Positions 5,868 through 6,762 of a stretch of DNA of 6,762 nt are shown in pieces. Under the pieces are notes generated by a model. That model worked only from the letters and a program-made list of their open reading frames with translations, did no database searches and had not been told where the DNA came from. The DNA is taken from contig JBOHHM010000295.1 in NCBI GenBank assembly GCA_050725495.1, positions 1-6,762 of the forward strand, in the 5' to 3' direction. Source of the DNA: JBOHHM01 sp050725495. Its GTDB lineage: Bacteria; Pseudomonadota; Gammaproteobacteria; Burkholderiales; Burkholderiaceae_C. Position 1 is the first letter of the stretch; the number at the start of each line of letters is the position of its first letter. Both the position numbers and the translations under genes were made by a program.

Positions 5868-5896
5868 TTTATAAATGTGCAAAAGGCACATTTCAA
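5868..5896 (-). promoter_or_regulatory. Sigma-70-like promoter of the DUF6502-DUF5666 operon with embedded operator palindrome
   Basis: On the minus strand TTGAAA (5891-5896) and TATAAA (5868-5873) are separated by exactly 17 bp, a near-consensus housekeeping promoter in a GC-rich genome. A perfect inverted repeat, AAATGTGC (5873-5880) and GCACATTT (5886-5893) with a 5-bp centre, fills the spacer and touches both hexamers. A bound dimer would block RNA polymerase. Transcription should start near 5861, giving a leader of about 15 nt that includes the ribosome site. Confidence 0.78.
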
Positions 5897-6025
5897 GACG
5901 GGTTTGTAACAGGTACGGCGAGCGTGAGGGGCAAAAACCCCGTCGGCCGCCGTGGCGCGGCCGGCGGCTGGATGCGGGGCCGGACTTGGCCCTGATGATC
6001 GCGCTGCCTGGTCATACCTTGACCG

Positions 6026-6069
6026 AATTTTGCGGTTTCGCAGTTGGTAATGCCGTAGACGGCGATCAT
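6026..6069 (-). pseudogene. Remnant of the yffB-like gene (first ~14 codons)
   Basis: On the minus strand, ATG at 6067-6069 opens MIAVYGITNCETAK, matching MITVYGITHCDTCK of the intact gene at 3652. Over about 36 bp next to the start the two DNAs differ at only three positions. Similarity then stops; the frame continues with unrelated residues to a TGA at 5893-5895 (58 codons, none YffB-like). The second Cys of CxxC is Ala here. It sits downstream of a DUF5666 gene and terminator exactly as the intact gene does, so it is a duplication leftover, not a working gene. The stretch 5897-6025 between it and the promoter holds no recognisable gene, only short GC-rich inverted repeats (e.g. GGCCGC/GCGGCC, 5945-5962). 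Confidence 0.8.
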
Positions 6070-6103
6070 GCGCGCATTGTGCTCGGACGGAAAATGGTGG
6101 ACG

Positions 6104-6130
6104 AAAAAAGGGCGGGCCTGATGCCCGCCC
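6104..6130 (-). terminator. Rho-independent terminator after the second DUF5666 gene
   Basis: The same 8-bp stem (GGGCGGGC, loop ATCAG, GCCCGCCC) as at 3670-3696, here followed by an uninterrupted TTTTTT on the minus strand, so probably the stronger of the two. Flanking bases toward the gene (GCAGCCTC...) are also shared with the other copy. Confidence 0.87.
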
Positions 6131-6164
6131 GGGAGGCTGCAAAGGGGGGAGGAAAGCAGCCGAA

Positions 6165-6762
6165 TTACTCGAAGCGGATCCGGGTTGCCGTGATGCTGGT
6201 GCTGCTGGCCGACGAATCGGACGCGACGCCTTTGACTTCGACGTTGGCGCCATTCACCAGGCTAGCCAGCGTGCCATTGGGGAACAGCACACTGCTTGTG
6301 TATTTCACGTTGACCACCGTACCCCCGGGGGACGTCAGCGTGAAGCTCGTCGCGGTCAGTCCGGACACCTTGCCGTGCAGTTCAAACTCGAGATTGTCGA
6401 CCTCGTTCTCGTCTTCGATCTTGACCCGGGTGGCCACCAGCACGCCGTTGCGCAGGCTACCCTTGACCTCGACGCGCGCACCGAGCACGATCCCGGCCGT
6501 GCCGTCGGGGAAGCTCGCGCCGCTGGCGTCCACCGCCAGTCCGTTGACGCTGAACTGCGAAGTGGACGTGAACGCCGTGATGGCACCTTCGACCTCGGCT
6601 TCATCGCGGTCTTCCAGGGCCTCTTCTGGCGGGCGGATGCGCGTGGCGAACCATACGGCCGGAACTGCTGCCGGCGGCAGCACGGCCGTCAGTCGGACGC
6701 GAACCAGGGTGCCATCGTTGGGAACGATGCGCACGTCGGTCGCGGTGCTGTAGTCGATGCGG
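6165..6762 (-). CDS. Second DUF5666 repeat protein, C-terminal part (runs off right edge)
   Basis: The visible 198 residues cover the equivalent of the last two and a half repeat units of the protein at 3729-4964 and end in TAA at 6165-6167. Shared landmarks include ATDVRI, RIRPPEE, EDRDEAEVEGAITAF, VNGLAVDA, FPDGTAGI, GARVEVKG, VDNLEFEL and, near the end, GANVEVKGVA. Similarity is very high through the fourth unit and much lower in most of the last one. The signal peptide, start codon and first units are outside the window, so lipoprotein status is only inferred from the paralogue. Function unknown. Confidence 0.84.
   Translation of the reverse strand, partial: RIDYSTATDVRIVPNDGTLVRVRLTAVLPPAAVPAVWFATRIRPPEEALEDRDEAEVEGAITAFTSTSQFSVNGLAVDASGASFPDGTAGIVLGARVEVKGSLRNGVLVATRVKIEDENEVDNLEFELHGKVSGLTATSFTLTSPGGTVVNVKYTSSVLFPNGTLASLVNGANVEVKGVASDSSASSTSITATRIRFE

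Noticed and set aside
5929..5942. GGGG/CCCC hairpin as a terminator
   Set aside because: Short 4-bp stem around an A-run with no following T-tract on either strand.
5893..6069. 58-codon ORF starting with the yffB-like remnant as a new small protein
   Set aside because: Only the first ~14 codons match YffB; the rest is arbitrary Arg/Pro-rich sequence ending in the DUF6502 promoter.
5846..6253. N-terminal extension of the DUF6502 protein upstream of 5845
   Set aside because: The open frame runs through the promoter palindrome, the yffB remnant and a terminator; it has no matching family residues.
5875..6753. Plus-strand open frame opposite the second DUF5666 gene
   Set aside because: Ser/Thr/Pro-rich shadow of the minus-strand coding region without recognisable domains.
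1..6762. CRISPR array, tRNA, rRNA, transposase or phage genes
   Set aside because: No direct repeat-spacer pattern, no structural RNA signatures, and no transposase or integrase motifs were seen on either strand.

Overview
The window is GC-rich and densely coded. Gene content points to a betaproteobacterium of the order Burkholderiales, most likely Comamonadaceae. The clues are a long-type ArgG, a betaproteobacterial-style glycine-zipper protein, a DUF6502/DUF5666 gene pair, and two short intergenic elements resembling dispersed repeats I remember from that family. The taxonomic call is inference; no rRNA or tRNA gene is present.

Left part (1-2349). On the minus strand, ppnP (nucleoside phosphorylase, 383-700) is followed after 7 bp by argG (argininosuccinate synthase, 375 to the left edge, C-terminus missing). 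Diverging from ppnP on the plus strand is an ECF sigma factor (823-1431) and its RskA-like membrane anti-sigma factor (1528-2349). An ECF-type promoter candidate (TGAATCC-N16-CGTA) sits just upstream of the sigma gene, with an inverted repeat inside its spacer. A GC-rich hairpin-bearing element lies between sigma and anti-sigma genes, and a second repeat-like element directly follows the anti-sigma stop codon.

Middle (2461-3652). Two minus-strand genes: a secreted glycine-zipper protein with a tandem YYxQP tail and a histidine-rich end, and upstream of it a YffB/Spx-type ArsC-family protein.

Right part (3670-6762). All minus strand. A DUF6502 putative regulator (4961-5845) overlaps by ATGA a DUF5666 lipoprotein with Tat-like signal and five repeat domains (3729-4964). 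The pair is driven by a strong sigma-70-like promoter whose spacer is occupied by a perfect 8-bp inverted repeat, and it ends at a rho-independent terminator. Further right is a second DUF5666 gene (6165 to the right edge) with a nearly identical terminator, followed by a truncated copy of the first ~14 codons of the yffB-like gene. The simplest reading is an old tandem duplication of a unit DUF6502-DUF5666-terminator-yffB 5' end. It predicts a second DUF6502 gene just beyond the right edge. The most interesting candidate system here is this duplicated, apparently self-regulated DUF6502/DUF5666 module, whose function is unknown.
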